In this document: positions 43,572 through 51,974 of the stretch, in pieces
Layout: the number at the start of each line of letters is the position of its first letter
Position numbering within the stretch: the stretch's first letter is position 1
DNA from: Akkermansia sp.
Lineage (GTDB): Bacteria > Verrucomicrobiota > Verrucomicrobiia > Verrucomicrobiales > Akkermansiaceae
Assembly: GCA_017555205.1 (NCBI GenBank)
Contig: JAFZGW010000013.1
Coordinates: 62,001-126,000 of the forward strand
Reading direction: 5' to 3'
DNA: 64,000 nt
Made by a program: the position numbers and the translations under genes
Notes under the pieces: model-generated
The model's input: only the letters and a program-made list of their open reading frames with translations
What the model was told of the DNA's origin: nothing
Database searches by the model: none

Positions 43572-43603
43572 TGCAAAATGTGCAAAAGCTGTTTGGCAAA
43601 ATG
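43572..43603 (+). repeat. iterated TGCAAAATG-like motifs
   Basis: TGCAAAATG (43572-43580), TGCAAAAGC (43581-43589) and GGCAAAATG (43595-43603), with a further GCAAAATGG at 43511-43519. The copies lie about 250 bases upstream of the small terminase gene. Such iterations there can be terminase-binding sites, but this is inference. Confidence 0.4.
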
Positions 43604-43828
43604 CGTGGCTGAATGTTTCATGAGCGCATCGGTGTTTGGTGTATTTCGGGGGATTTTGGCGAAAGTGCGGAGCTGGATTTGTGGCGTATTGCGGGCTGGG
43701 TGTGCGTGAAACAGGGGGAAAGGGTGGGGAGACTGTAAAGGGGTGGAAAGCGCGCTGTGGCAGGGCTGTGGCGGCGTGTGCGTTTATTGGTAGCGGGTAA
43801 GAATAGACGGGAAAAATTAGCGAAAGCG

Positions 43829-43858
43829 TTGCACCGATAAGGGAAAGTATAGTAGAAT
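43829..43858 (+). promoter_or_regulatory. possible late-operon promoter
   Basis: TTGCAC at 43829-43834, 18 bases, TAGAAT at 43853-43858. The -10 box covers the ATG at 43857; if the promoter is used, the small terminase must start at the in-frame ATG at 43884. Confidence 0.4.
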
Positions 43859-44438
43859 GGGAAGAATAACGACAGCGGAGGGGATGCAGGTGCAGGCGTT
43901 CGCCAAGCATCTGGGGAAGAGTGTACAGTGGGCAAGGAAGCTAAAGCGTGAGAATAGCAAGGAATGGCAGGAGTTCTGCGCACCGGCTCCGGCGGCACCG
44001 GAGCCGGTGGTGCTCCGGTCGCACGGGGCAGATGATGATTTGAGCCGCGCGCTGGAAGCTAAGGAACGGGCATGGATGCTGTTTACCAGGGCGGCGGATG
44101 CTGCGGCGGCGTGTGACGGGGATATGGTGCAGCAGGTGGCATTGAACCGCGCAGCTAAGGAGGCGCGCGAGGTGTACGAAAGGGCTTGCAAGCATGCGGC
44201 GGCCTGCCAGATTGAGGCGCAGCGGTGGGTGAGTATTAGCCAGGTGGCGGCCATCCGGGATGCGCTGGGGCAGCTGGCTGATGTGGTGCAAAATTGGGAA
44301 ACTACGATGGCGGGTGCGCTGCCGGATGATATGCGGCCTGCGTTCCATGACGCGTTCCAGCGGAGCAAGCCCGCTTGGAATGGCGGCATCAAGAAAGTGG
44401 ATGACTACATACAAACCTTGCTGCCGGTGCCATGCTAG
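43857..44438 (+). CDS. terminase small subunit (probable)
   Basis: A 193-residue protein (184 if started at 43884). The N-terminus, QAFAKHLGKSVQWARKLKRENS, looks like a short helix-turn-helix with basic recognition helix, as in DNA-packaging small terminases. The middle is a long Ala-rich helical segment (about 60-125) suited to oligomerisation. The C-terminus overlaps the large terminase by seven bases. The assignment rests on the helix-turn-helix, size and position just before the large terminase. No direct sequence match is claimed. Confidence 0.7.
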   Translation: MGRITTAEGMQVQAFAKHLGKSVQWARKLKRENSKEWQEFCAPAPAAPEPVVLRSHGADDDLSRALEAKERAWMLFTRAADAAAACDGDMVQQVALNRAAKEAREVYERACKHAAACQIEAQRWVSISQVAAIRDALGQLADVVQNWETTMAGALPDDMRPAFHDAFQRSKPAWNGGIKKVDDYIQTLLPVPC

Positions 44439-46261
44439 AATCACTACTGCTGCATGAGAGAATGCCCGCGAGTCAGTGGGCGGAAAGTAATTTGGTGTTT
44501 CCGCGAGGGACGAGTCCGAACGCGCCGGGGCCGTTGAGTTTCGAGCGGCAGCCGTATCTGCGCGAGATTCTGGATTGTGCGCTGGATCCGGGAGTGGAAA
44601 CGGTGTACGTGAGCGGCGGCGCGCAGATTGGCAAGACTGCCCTCTTGATTGCTATGTTCGGGGTTTTCGTAGGCCAGCAGCCGGGGAATGGGGTATGGGC
44701 GATGACAAGTCTTGACCAGGTGCGCGATTTCAGCAAAAAGCGCGTGATGGAGTTCCTCAAGGCGAATGCGTGCCTTGCGCGGTATATCAGGCCGGGCGAT
44801 ACGTCTGCGTTCCAGCCGCTTAACTACCAGCTTGCACACATGGACGTAAAATTTGTGGGTGCGGGTTCGCCTGCGAATATGGCCAGTACGCCTGCCGCGT
44901 GGGTGATTGGTGACGAGGCAGCAAAGTGGCCGCATGTGAATAAGGAGGAGGCACCGCCGATGCAGTTGCTTATGGAGCGAACCAAGGCATTCCCGAGGCG
45001 CTTTCATATGTTTTGCAGCACGCCTACCACGGTGGAAAATGAGTTTTGGCAGGGTTTCCTCAGCACGGATATGCGGCAGTATTTTGTGCCGTGCCCGTTT
45101 TGCGGAGGGGAGTTTGTTTTTAAGTTCAGCCGGGAGACGGTGAAGTGGGACACGCCGGAGAATGGCGTGACGGATATCGACCTTGCCGCCGCTACGGTTC
45201 GCTATATCTGCCCGCATTGCAGCGGGGAAATATACGAGGATGAAAAGCCCGCTATGTTGGCAAAGGGCCACTGGGCGCCGAGTGAGGAGCTGCGCATCGA
45301 ATATGCGGACGGGCGCATCCAGCCCTCCAGCACGGCGCGCGGCTACCATCTTGATACGATGTACAGCCCGTTTGTGTCGTGGGGCAAGTACGTTCGCAAG
45401 TTCCTGGAATGTTTGCAGAGGCTGACCGTGGCCACGGATTTGCAAAACTTGCGGAATAGCTGGGGCGGGTTGCCGTATGAGTTCACTAAGGTAACAGTTA
45501 AGCAGGAGCATATCCATGAGCTGTGCGGCGAGCATGCGCGCGGCGAGGTGCCGGGCGAGCCGTATTATATTTCCGTTGGATACGACCCGGGCGGCGATGT
45601 CACGCACTGGGTAGCGTGCGCCGTGTATGACGGCGGCGAAATGCGCGTGATTGACTGGGGCACCATCCTGCAAGCGCGTTCGGAGACGCATCTTGAAAAT
45701 GTGGGAACCGAGGAGGAACCGCGCTGGCAGACGGTGGTTGACAAGGAGGGCATCGCGCCGCATTTTCTTGCACTGGAATGGTGCGGACGTCAGCCGGATA
45801 TCGGTTTTGTTGATGCCGGTTATATGACCGGTGCCATCTATGACGAATGCGCGATGGTACCGGGGAGGCTGACGCCCACGAAAGGCGCGAATACGAAGAT
45901 TGGCACGTGGTACACGCGACCGGCAGGGCCGAGCTGGCCGGATTTGCAGGTGGTGAGCTATGTTGACCATTTCGCTAAGATGAGCTTGTACGCGGAGACG
46001 ATAGCGCGCAAGCATGCGCCGAGGCTGATACTGCCGAAAGCGGAAGATTGCGAACGCGAATTTTTGAACGGCCTCAAGGGGCAAAAGCTGGTGGAAAAGG
46101 GCAAAGGGCTGGAATGGCGGCGCGTGCCTGATGACCATTACGGCGATTGCATCAAGCTGAGCCGTGTTGGCTGGTGGGTGCTGGGTAGACGTTTTGAGGA
46201 GGCGGATGTTATCGAGCCATCGGAATACCCGGATGATGACGCGCCCGGGGTGGAAAATTAA
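44432..46261 (+). CDS. terminase large subunit, lambda GpA type
   Basis: A 609-residue packaging motor. The ATPase has a Walker A (SGGAQIGKT, 61-69) and a Walker B (VIGDEAAKW near 157). FERQPYLREILD and MASTPAAWVIGDE are typical of GpA terminases. A zinc-ribbon-like pair CPFCGGEF and CPHCSGEI lies at about 225-270. The nuclease domain starts with YISVGYDPGGDVTHW near 380, followed by GFVDAGYMTGAIYDEC near 462. It cuts and pumps the genome into the prohead. Ends just before a short gap and the gpW-like gene. Confidence 0.92.
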   Translation: MLESLLLHERMPASQWAESNLVFPRGTSPNAPGPLSFERQPYLREILDCALDPGVETVYVSGGAQIGKTALLIAMFGVFVGQQPGNGVWAMTSLDQVRDFSKKRVMEFLKANACLARYIRPGDTSAFQPLNYQLAHMDVKFVGAGSPANMASTPAAWVIGDEAAKWPHVNKEEAPPMQLLMERTKAFPRRFHMFCSTPTTVENEFWQGFLSTDMRQYFVPCPFCGGEFVFKFSRETVKWDTPENGVTDIDLAAATVRYICPHCSGEIYEDEKPAMLAKGHWAPSEELRIEYADGRIQPSSTARGYHLDTMYSPFVSWGKYVRKFLECLQRLTVATDLQNLRNSWGGLPYEFTKVTVKQEHIHELCGEHARGEVPGEPYYISVGYDPGGDVTHWVACAVYDGGEMRVIDWGTILQARSETHLENVGTEEEPRWQTVVDKEGIAPHFLALEWCGRQPDIGFVDAGYMTGAIYDECAMVPGRLTPTKGANTKIGTWYTRPAGPSWPDLQVVSYVDHFAKMSLYAETIARKHAPRLILPKAEDCEREFLNGLKGQKLVEKGKGLEWRRVPDDHYGDCIKLSRVGWWVLGRRFEEADVIEPSEYPDDDAPGVEN

Positions 46262-46297
46262 AGTGCCGTTGCACTAGGTCGGGAAAGATAAATAGAG

Positions 46298-46570
46298 ATG
46301 AACATTTCCGATGCACAGATACGGGCGTATGCCGAGAACTACACGCTGCCGCAGCTGAAAGACAAGCTGCGCGAGGCTATGGAACTGCTGGCAACCGGTG
46401 GCGTGATTACGCAGGCCGCCACCGGTGGCGGTACCAGCTACACCCGCCAGATAACCATGAGCCCGGCGGATGCTGTGGAGCTGTATCAGGCGGCCATCGA
46501 GTACAAGACCGCCAGCGGGAATAGCCGCGTGCAGGTGGAACATTTTACCACGGGAGGTATGGTATGCTGA
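46298..46570 (+). CDS. gpW-like head-tail joining protein
   Basis: A 90-residue protein. It begins with an alpha-helical half (AQIRAYAENYTLPQLKDKLREAMELLATG) followed by a short beta hairpin and another helix (SPADAVELYQAAIEYKTA), the layout of lambda gpW. It lies between large terminase and portal, exactly where gpW is found in lambda-like phages. It overlaps the portal gene by seven bases. Confidence 0.65.
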   Translation: MNISDAQIRAYAENYTLPQLKDKLREAMELLATGGVITQAATGGGTSYTRQITMSPADAVELYQAAIEYKTASGNSRVQVEHFTTGGMVC

Positions 46571-48018
46571 GAGATTTGTGGAATAGGATCACCGGGAAAG
46601 CGACCTCCGCGAACTACACGCTGGATGCCGCCCGAGTGGATGACAGCTGGCCGTATATGCTGTGGCCGCTGGCACCGAACAAGGATATTGATGGCTGGGA
46701 TTTGCGGCAGGTGTGGCAGCGCGGACGCGCGCTGTATGAGAATAGCCCGCAGATACGTAAGGCGGTGAAAAACATGGTGCACTTCACGGGGCATCTGATG
46801 CCGCTGCCCATGACTACCGATGCCGAGTGGAATGCCCGCGCCCTGGCTGCATTCCTCGCCCGCGTGAAAAACCCCTTCACCTTTGACGTGTCGGGGAAAG
46901 TGAATTACAAGCAGGCGTTGCGTTTCATGGAACGCCGTGCCATAATTGACGGAGATTGTGCAGTAGTACCCACGCGTGCCGCCGATGGCGGGGCGCTGTT
47001 TGCATTCTACACCGCCCCGCAAATTTCCGGGGGCGGTGAGAATGGCGTGGTGGCAGATGACCATGGCCGCCCGGTAGCCTACTATTTCGACACCGGCGAG
47101 GGTGAAGCCGTGCGGCTGGAAGCGCACCGGGTTATACTCTACCAGCATGACCCTGACCCAACGCGCCTGCGTGGGCATAGTGAGCTGGTGGCGGCGCTGC
47201 GCACCGCCAACGATGTGCACAACATTGTGGGCTATGCGAAGAATGGCCAGCGCCTCAGCAATAGCATGGGGCTGGTGGGCACGCGTGCGGTGGGAGCCAA
47301 GGGCCCGGATATCGGGCGCACCATCGGCGGCGGGAAAAGGAATGCCGTGGCCGGAGAAGAGGCGCCAAAAACCGTCATGGGCACGGGCCTGAGCATCACT
47401 TACCTGCCCGAAGGCTGCGATATACGCAGCATCCAAGATGGTCGCCCCAGCACGCAGCTGCAGGAGTTTTTCAAATTTCTGGTGCGCTGTATTGCACAGG
47501 GGGTAGGGCTTGACCCGGAAGTGTTGTTCTATTCCAACGAGATGGGTAGCGCGGCGGTGCGTTTCAGTCTGGCGAAAGTGCAGAAGTGGCAGGAGGAACG
47601 ACTGGAGGATTTGGAAGTGGTTTGCAACCGCATATGGCGGCATGTTATTGCCTGCGAGGTGGCGGCGGGGCGTCTGGAGCCGTGCAAGGATAAAAATTGG
47701 ATGAACGTGCGCTGGGTGCCCGGCAAGGACATGACCATCGACACGCCACGCGTGGCACGCGCACAGATTGACCTCGTGCGCGAGAATATGGCCGACAATA
47801 TGGATTTCACGCTGCGCACCACGGGCTTAACACCGCAGCAGCTGGCCGAGCAGCGCGCTGCGGAGGTAGCACACGCCAAGGCGGTGGCGGCCAAGTACGG
47901 CCTCACATACGCCGAGCTGTGCCCTGGCCTGCCCGGCACGCAGGTGGTACCGCGCGAGGATGCCGCCGCCGATGACCCGCCCGCACCTGCACCGGATAGC
48001 GACCCAGAAAGCGTGTAA
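46564..48018 (+). CDS. phage portal protein, lambda type
   Basis: A 484-residue protein forming the DNA gate at one prohead vertex. Recognisable lambda-family blocks: LRQVWQRGRALYENSPQIRKAV, MERRAIIDGDCAVVP, YFDTGEGEAVRLEAHRVILYQHDPDPTRLRGHSELV and IAQGVGLDPEVLFYSNEMGSAAVRFSLAKVQKW. The C-terminus is acidic and Pro-rich. Order terminase-gpW-portal-protease is that of lambda. Confidence 0.9.
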   Translation: MLRDLWNRITGKATSANYTLDAARVDDSWPYMLWPLAPNKDIDGWDLRQVWQRGRALYENSPQIRKAVKNMVHFTGHLMPLPMTTDAEWNARALAAFLARVKNPFTFDVSGKVNYKQALRFMERRAIIDGDCAVVPTRAADGGALFAFYTAPQISGGGENGVVADDHGRPVAYYFDTGEGEAVRLEAHRVILYQHDPDPTRLRGHSELVAALRTANDVHNIVGYAKNGQRLSNSMGLVGTRAVGAKGPDIGRTIGGGKRNAVAGEEAPKTVMGTGLSITYLPEGCDIRSIQDGRPSTQLQEFFKFLVRCIAQGVGLDPEVLFYSNEMGSAAVRFSLAKVQKWQEERLEDLEVVCNRIWRHVIACEVAAGRLEPCKDKNWMNVRWVPGKDMTIDTPRVARAQIDLVRENMADNMDFTLRTTGLTPQQLAEQRAAEVAHAKAVAAKYGLTYAELCPGLPGTQVVPREDAAADDPPAPAPDSDPESV

Positions 48019-48028
48019 AAAGTCACCG

Positions 48029-48048
48029 AAAGGAAAAAGCGATATGCC
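48029..48048 (+). promoter_or_regulatory. Shine-Dalgarno leader of the protease gene, repeated before the capsid gene
   Basis: The 20 bases from AAAGGA through the ATG and first codon here are identical to 49138-49157 before the capsid gene. A close variant (AAAGGAAAA) precedes the gene at 51975. Strong purine-rich ribosome-binding sites contrast with their absence in the host genes. Confidence 0.75.
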
Positions 48049-49114
48049 TAAAAAGAAAGACAAGCAAAAGCCGTTCAAGGCTGATTTGACAATGGCCGGG
48101 GAGTCTGCCACGCTTGACGTGACGGGCTTCATCGGTTGGGACACCGAGCCCATACAGTTCACCGACCTAGTGGCACAAGCCAAGCAGGCCGGTTGCACGC
48201 ATTTAACCGTGCGCATCAATAGCCTCGGCGGCTACTGCTACGATGGCCTCGCCATAGGCGATTGCCTGCGCGATTGCGGTATGGCTACCACCGCCGTGGT
48301 ACTGGGTACCGCGCAGAGCATGGCCAGCTACATTCTGCAATGCTGCCAGGTGCGCGAGGCTCACCGTGGCGCCACCATCATGTTCCATCAGCCATCGGCT
48401 GGTGTTTGCGGTACGGTCGATGAGATTATGGAGCAGGCACAGTACCTTTGCAGCCTGCGTGACCGCATGTTTGCAGACATGGCCGCCCGCTGTGGTATTA
48501 CGGGCCCGGAGCTGAGCGCTGAGCACATGACCATGAAAATCTACACCGCCGAGGAAGCTCTGGCCAAGGGCTTCATCGACCGCATTTCCGGTGCCGCTGA
48601 TGTCACCGAGACAGAGCCCGAAACCGCACCCGAGCCACAGCCCGAGCCCGTGCAGAATGCCTGCAAGGTATACGAGTACGACCGCGTGCAGATGGCTATG
48701 GCCATGGCCGCCGAGGAGGAGGCAGAGCCGGAAACTGAGCTGGAAACTGAGCCGGACCCGTCTCCGGCTGACGCCTCCGCCGAGGCAGGAACAGAGCCCG
48801 CCGCCGCTCCGGAGGAGCTCCGGCGTGACAAGCCGGAAACTGAGCCGGAAACAGAGCCCGCCACCGATGCAGGCATTGCCAAGATGGTAGCTGATGAAGT
48901 GCAGCGACAGTTGGCCATCCGCGAGGCGCAGATGTTGGCTGAGATGGGCGCGCCTGTATCCGCGCTGCCCGCCGCCGCTGCCGGTGGCAGCTGCGGCGTG
49001 GCAAGCCGCGCCAGTTTCAGTATGGCGGAGCTTGATGCTATGCCTGCCATGCAGCGAATTGAGGTATTGCAGCAGGATTCTGCGCTGGCCGCCGCTTACG
49101 CAGCCCACATTTAA
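48044..49114 (+). CDS. ClpP-like prohead protease with acidic C-terminal extension
   Basis: A 356-residue protein. The N-terminal 180 residues are a ClpP/S49-like serine protease: RINSLGGYCYDGLAIGD, then the catalytic Ser92 in GTAQSMASYIL and His115 in MFHQPSAG. The C-terminal half is an acidic, Glu/Pro/Thr-rich repeat region (about 190-290), then a helix (IAKMVADEVQRQLAIREAQML) and a short tail. This mirrors lambda C, where the C-terminal part acts as scaffold. The frame is open upstream inside the portal gene, but the ribosome-binding site fixes the ATG at 48044. Confidence 0.88.
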   Translation: MPKKKDKQKPFKADLTMAGESATLDVTGFIGWDTEPIQFTDLVAQAKQAGCTHLTVRINSLGGYCYDGLAIGDCLRDCGMATTAVVLGTAQSMASYILQCCQVREAHRGATIMFHQPSAGVCGTVDEIMEQAQYLCSLRDRMFADMAARCGITGPELSAEHMTMKIYTAEEALAKGFIDRISGAADVTETEPETAPEPQPEPVQNACKVYEYDRVQMAMAMAAEEEAEPETELETEPDPSPADASAEAGTEPAAAPEELRRDKPETEPETEPATDAGIAKMVADEVQRQLAIREAQMLAEMGAPVSALPAAAAGGSCGVASRASFSMAELDAMPAMQRIEVLQQDSALAAAYAAHI

Positions 49115-49152
49115 TACCATTTCACCCATAACAAAAGAAAGGAAAAAGCGAT

Positions 49153-50235
49153 ATGCCGAACCGAAACAATGAAAACAGCGCCAAGCGCGCTACCGTATCC
49201 ATGCGCGACAAAAACCGCGCCAAGATGGCTCACGTGCTGCCCTGCATCGCTCAGATGAACGATGCCGAGCTTGCCACCATGGGCCTGAATCCCGCCGCTG
49301 TGGAATCCGTTATGGCCTCCACCGGTGGCGTGCCCTCCATGCACGGTGTCAGCGATGGCGTGACCCTTACCGGCATGGCCGTTGTGGCTAAAAAGGCCAT
49401 TGATAAGTTCTACGACATCCTCGCGCCCATCGATGCGTTCAGTACCACATACGCCGAGGATTATGTCATTCAGGGTGCACCCGGCATCCTGCCCAAGCTG
49501 GTGGTGCCCATTTACAACGATAAAGATGGCGCCGAGGTGGATAACTACGGCAGCTTTGCAGACCGTACCGATTCCGGCACTGTTTCCTGCGCTGAAATCG
49601 AGCTGCACAAGGTTGATAAGGTTATCCGCATCTATGGTCGCGACATCCAGCAGGGTGTTGACCTCGAGAAACGTCTGGAGGCCGCTGCATCTGCCATGGC
49701 ACGCCGCGTGCAGAAGTACGTATTTTCTAGCATGGCTGTGGGTACGGCACAGGCCGATGACCCCAGCGTGAAGGTGGCCGCCATCACCGTGCCCGCCATC
49801 GGTAACGATGAGGGTAAGTTTAATTTCGGCTATGCTAACCAGATACTCAGCGAGAGCATTCAGCCCCGCGTGCACGGTCTGCTGGTTGATAGCGCCCACT
49901 ACGGCGCACTCAAGGCCGCAAATCAGGACAGCCTCACCGCCGCTGATCTTGACGTTGACGTGGTGGCCAAGGTGCAGGATGCTGATGCGTTCGGCACCGG
50001 TGCCGTGGGCCTGATTGCTAACCGCCGAGGCGCTGCCGTGGGCCTTGCTGCACCGTACATGATTAAGGGAGCATACGCCAGCTATGAGCAGCTGACCCGT
50101 GGCGGCCAGAATGTGCCCTTTGCTGTGTGCACCTGGTACGACCCCAACCTCAACTGCATCTGCATTTGGCTTGGCACCATGGTGGGCGTTAAGGTGACCG
50201 ATGCCACCGCCATCAAGCCGCTGGTGACGGCCTAA
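49153..50235 (+). CDS. major capsid protein
   Basis: A 360-residue protein directly after the protease, in the position of the capsid gene. It is mixed alpha/beta with an N-terminal helix region that may be the protease-cleaved delta domain, a long central strand region (DFVIQGAPGILPKLVVPIYND) and a C-terminal beta part. The clear Shine-Dalgarno sequence and dominant place in the operon fit the most abundant virion protein. No lambda gpD-like decoration gene is seen between. Assignment rests on position, size and general HK97-type appearance, not a known motif. Confidence 0.75.
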   Translation: MPNRNNENSAKRATVSMRDKNRAKMAHVLPCIAQMNDAELATMGLNPAAVESVMASTGGVPSMHGVSDGVTLTGMAVVAKKAIDKFYDILAPIDAFSTTYAEDYVIQGAPGILPKLVVPIYNDKDGAEVDNYGSFADRTDSGTVSCAEIELHKVDKVIRIYGRDIQQGVDLEKRLEAAASAMARRVQKYVFSSMAVGTAQADDPSVKVAAITVPAIGNDEGKFNFGYANQILSESIQPRVHGLLVDSAHYGALKAANQDSLTAADLDVDVVAKVQDADAFGTGAVGLIANRRGAAVGLAAPYMIKGAYASYEQLTRGGQNVPFAVCTWYDPNLNCICIWLGTMVGVKVTDATAIKPLVTA

Positions 50236-50290
50236 AGGTTTTACGTAAGCGATAGCGAGCGAGCTCCATAAGAGATAGTGATAGGTACAA

Positions 50291-50321
50291 AAAAAGCCGG
50301 GTGCGCGAAAGCGCACCCGGT
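50291..50321. other. strong GNRA-loop hairpin after the capsid gene
   Basis: Ten-base stem CCGGGTGCGC (50297-50306) with GCGCACCCGG (50311-50320) and a GAAA loop. An A-run of eight bases precedes it and no T-run follows, so it could terminate minus-strand transcription. On the plus strand it would instead be an mRNA element between capsid and next gene. Confidence 0.7.
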
Positions 50322-50338
50322 GAAGCGCAAGTGAGGCC

Positions 50339-50680
50339 ATGAACGATTTGAAGCAGTTTTTTGCCGCCGGTGATGCGGATTTGCGAGCGACAGCGGGCGA
50401 GGATGCCGAGCTGGTGCGCAAGGCTGATGGCGAGCGTGTGGCGCTGCGTGTGGTGGTGTCTGTGGCAGAGGTGGCCTATACCTTGCAACGGGCAACGGGC
50501 CCGAAAGTGACATGCGACCGGGAGGCTATTATCAGCCGGGAGCAAGCAGGCCGTGCGCCGGTGGTGGGCGATATGCTGCACGCCGGTGGCGAGGTGTATG
50601 AGATAGTGCGCGTGACGGGGTGGGCGTACGATACAAGCTGGCATTGCGATTTGGCGGTGCGTAAAGTCAAGAAACCATGA
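50339..50680 (+). CDS. head-tail connector-type protein (probable)
   Basis: A 113-residue protein; acidic N-terminus, then a beta-rich second half with REQAGRAPVVGDMLHAGGEVYEIVRVTGW. That profile and its place after the capsid gene suggest a gpFII-like head-tail attachment protein. The identification is by context and general pattern. Its stop overlaps the next gene by four bases. Confidence 0.5.
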   Translation: MNDLKQFFAAGDADLRATAGEDAELVRKADGERVALRVVVSVAEVAYTLQRATGPKVTCDREAIISREQAGRAPVVGDMLHAGGEVYEIVRVTGWAYDTSWHCDLAVRKVKKP

Positions 50681-51492
50681 TAAAAGGCAAGTACAGCATC
50701 GACACGCGGCGGATGCGCGCGAAGATACGGCAATGGGAACGGCAGGTGGATGCCGTGACCCTTGCCGATTTAAAGCTGTACGGGCAGACGGCAGCCAAGG
50801 CGATGATGAAATGCACGCCGCCGGGGAATATGAAAGAACGCCCGGCGGTAGCGCTGCGCAAGTTGAAAGAGCGCATTAAAAAGGATTTTGAGGGCGATGG
50901 CCTGAAGTCGTTTGATGATGATGATATTTTCTGGTACCGAGACGGCCGCGGCACGCTGCGTGCGCGTATTGGCGGGTATACGGATGAACGCCCCAGCCCG
51001 TTCCGCGTGATACGCGGGAGGGCGAGTAAAAAGATGCAGGAGGCCATGAAGGTAGGCGGGCGGCATAAGGTGGAGTTTGTGGCAGGCGGTTTGAGCGAGT
51101 TTATGCGGCGCGCCGGGCAGTATTACATGGGGCGCAGAGGCAGCACGTACCGGCTGAAATGGCACGGGGTGCGGCATGTTACTACCATGGCGGCAGTGCG
51201 CGGCGAGATACGGAGCAGGCAGCGGCTTGCCGGTAAGCTGATGGCAGGGTGGAAGCCGCTTGCGCATGCAGCGGGTACTAAGCTGCCCTCAGCGGTGGAA
51301 AAGCAGAGCGGCAAGGGTAGTGCCAAGATAAGGCACAGCATGCTGCACAAAGCTGTGCTGGAGGGCAGGAATGCAGGGCATTACCCGGAGCTGCAAGGGT
51401 TGGTGAATCGGCAGGTGCCGTGGATTTTGAAAAGGAATCGAAGCATCGCCAAAAGGCGAGCAAAACAACTTGGAAAGAAGCTAAAAAAATGA
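50677..51492 (+). CDS. minor tail / tail-completion protein (gp10-like, probable)
   Basis: A 271-residue, strongly basic protein with an Arg/Lys-rich C-terminus (RSIAKRRAKQLGKKLKK). An early block KAMMKCTPPGNMKERPAVALRKLKERIKKDF resembles HK97-gp10/neck-type proteins that begin with alpha helices and a PPG turn. Between connector and tail-terminator genes, a tail-completion role is likely (inference). The C-terminus overlaps the next start as ATGA. Confidence 0.5.
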   Translation: MIKGKYSIDTRRMRAKIRQWERQVDAVTLADLKLYGQTAAKAMMKCTPPGNMKERPAVALRKLKERIKKDFEGDGLKSFDDDDIFWYRDGRGTLRARIGGYTDERPSPFRVIRGRASKKMQEAMKVGGRHKVEFVAGGLSEFMRRAGQYYMGRRGSTYRLKWHGVRHVTTMAAVRGEIRSRQRLAGKLMAGWKPLAHAAGTKLPSAVEKQSGKGSAKIRHSMLHKAVLEGRNAGHYPELQGLVNRQVPWILKRNRSIAKRRAKQLGKKLKK

Positions 51493-51941
51493 CGTATACG
51501 CAGTTTTTTACGGACAGCATAGCCATGACACTGGCAGATGCCCTCTCACGCGCGGGTATCGGTTTGCCCGTTTATGGGCAGGTGAGCGACCCGGAAGCGG
51601 AGCATGACCGCGTGGAGGTGCGGTGCGCCGGCACGGAGGAGCTTATACCGGGGAACTATACCACGCGGCTGGATTGCAGCGTGGTGCTGCTGGCCAGTGC
51701 CAGCGCCAACGATGCAGCAGGGGTGGAGCAGATGGCCGCGCAGGTGGCGCCGGTGGTAAACGGGGTGCTGCGCCGCCCGTGGCGGCATACACCGCTTGCG
51801 GACCCGCGTGCGGAGACGGATGCCGAGTATGAGCAAGCCCCGTTCATCGTGCTGGATTTGGTGCCCGAACCGGCGAACACGGAAACGGAGGATGATAGCT
51901 ACGCGCTGCAGGTAGATTTTCGGGCATACGTTCAATTTTAA
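51489..51941 (+). CDS. tail terminator-like protein (probable)
   Basis: A 150-residue protein starting at the ATG at 51489, which overlaps the preceding stop. It opens with a helix (FFTDSIAMTLADALSRAGI) followed by beta strands, the fold order of tail-terminator proteins (lambda gpU class). Position right before the tail-tube gene supports this. The open frame extends 23 codons upstream inside the prior gene and is not used. Confidence 0.5.
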   Translation: MTYTQFFTDSIAMTLADALSRAGIGLPVYGQVSDPEAEHDRVEVRCAGTEELIPGNYTTRLDCSVVLLASASANDAAGVEQMAAQVAPVVNGVLRRPWRHTPLADPRAETDAEYEQAPFIVLDLVPEPANTETEDDSYALQVDFRAYVQF

Positions 51942-51974
51942 TCTTTCCCAACAAAATAGAAAGGAAAACACAAA

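Larger units (their letters stand above)
42997..43856. other. 860-base region without a convincing gene, between integrase and terminase
   Basis: It starts AT-rich (to about 43330) and turns G-rich on the plus strand. It holds a seven-base inverted repeat (43167-43173 with 43193-43199), tandem GGGCAAC repeats near 43237-43256, tandem GTGGCATTT repeats near 43290-43310, an 18-base palindrome (43385-43402), and repeated GCAAAATG-like motifs (43511-43603). One 81-codon frame (43464-43709) is Cys-rich with a possible membrane segment, but its residue composition does not look like a coded protein. A phage regulatory or packaging region is the best reading (inference). Confidence 0.5.

Noticed and set aside
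43464..43709. 81-codon open frame in the integrase-terminase gap
   Set aside because: Composition is odd (many Cys, Gly, Val from G-rich DNA), no ribosome-binding site, and repeated motifs run through it; left as non-coding.
44444..46138. Long minus-strand open frame opposite the large terminase
   Set aside because: Very Arg/His-rich with no motif; the plus strand encodes an unmistakable terminase.
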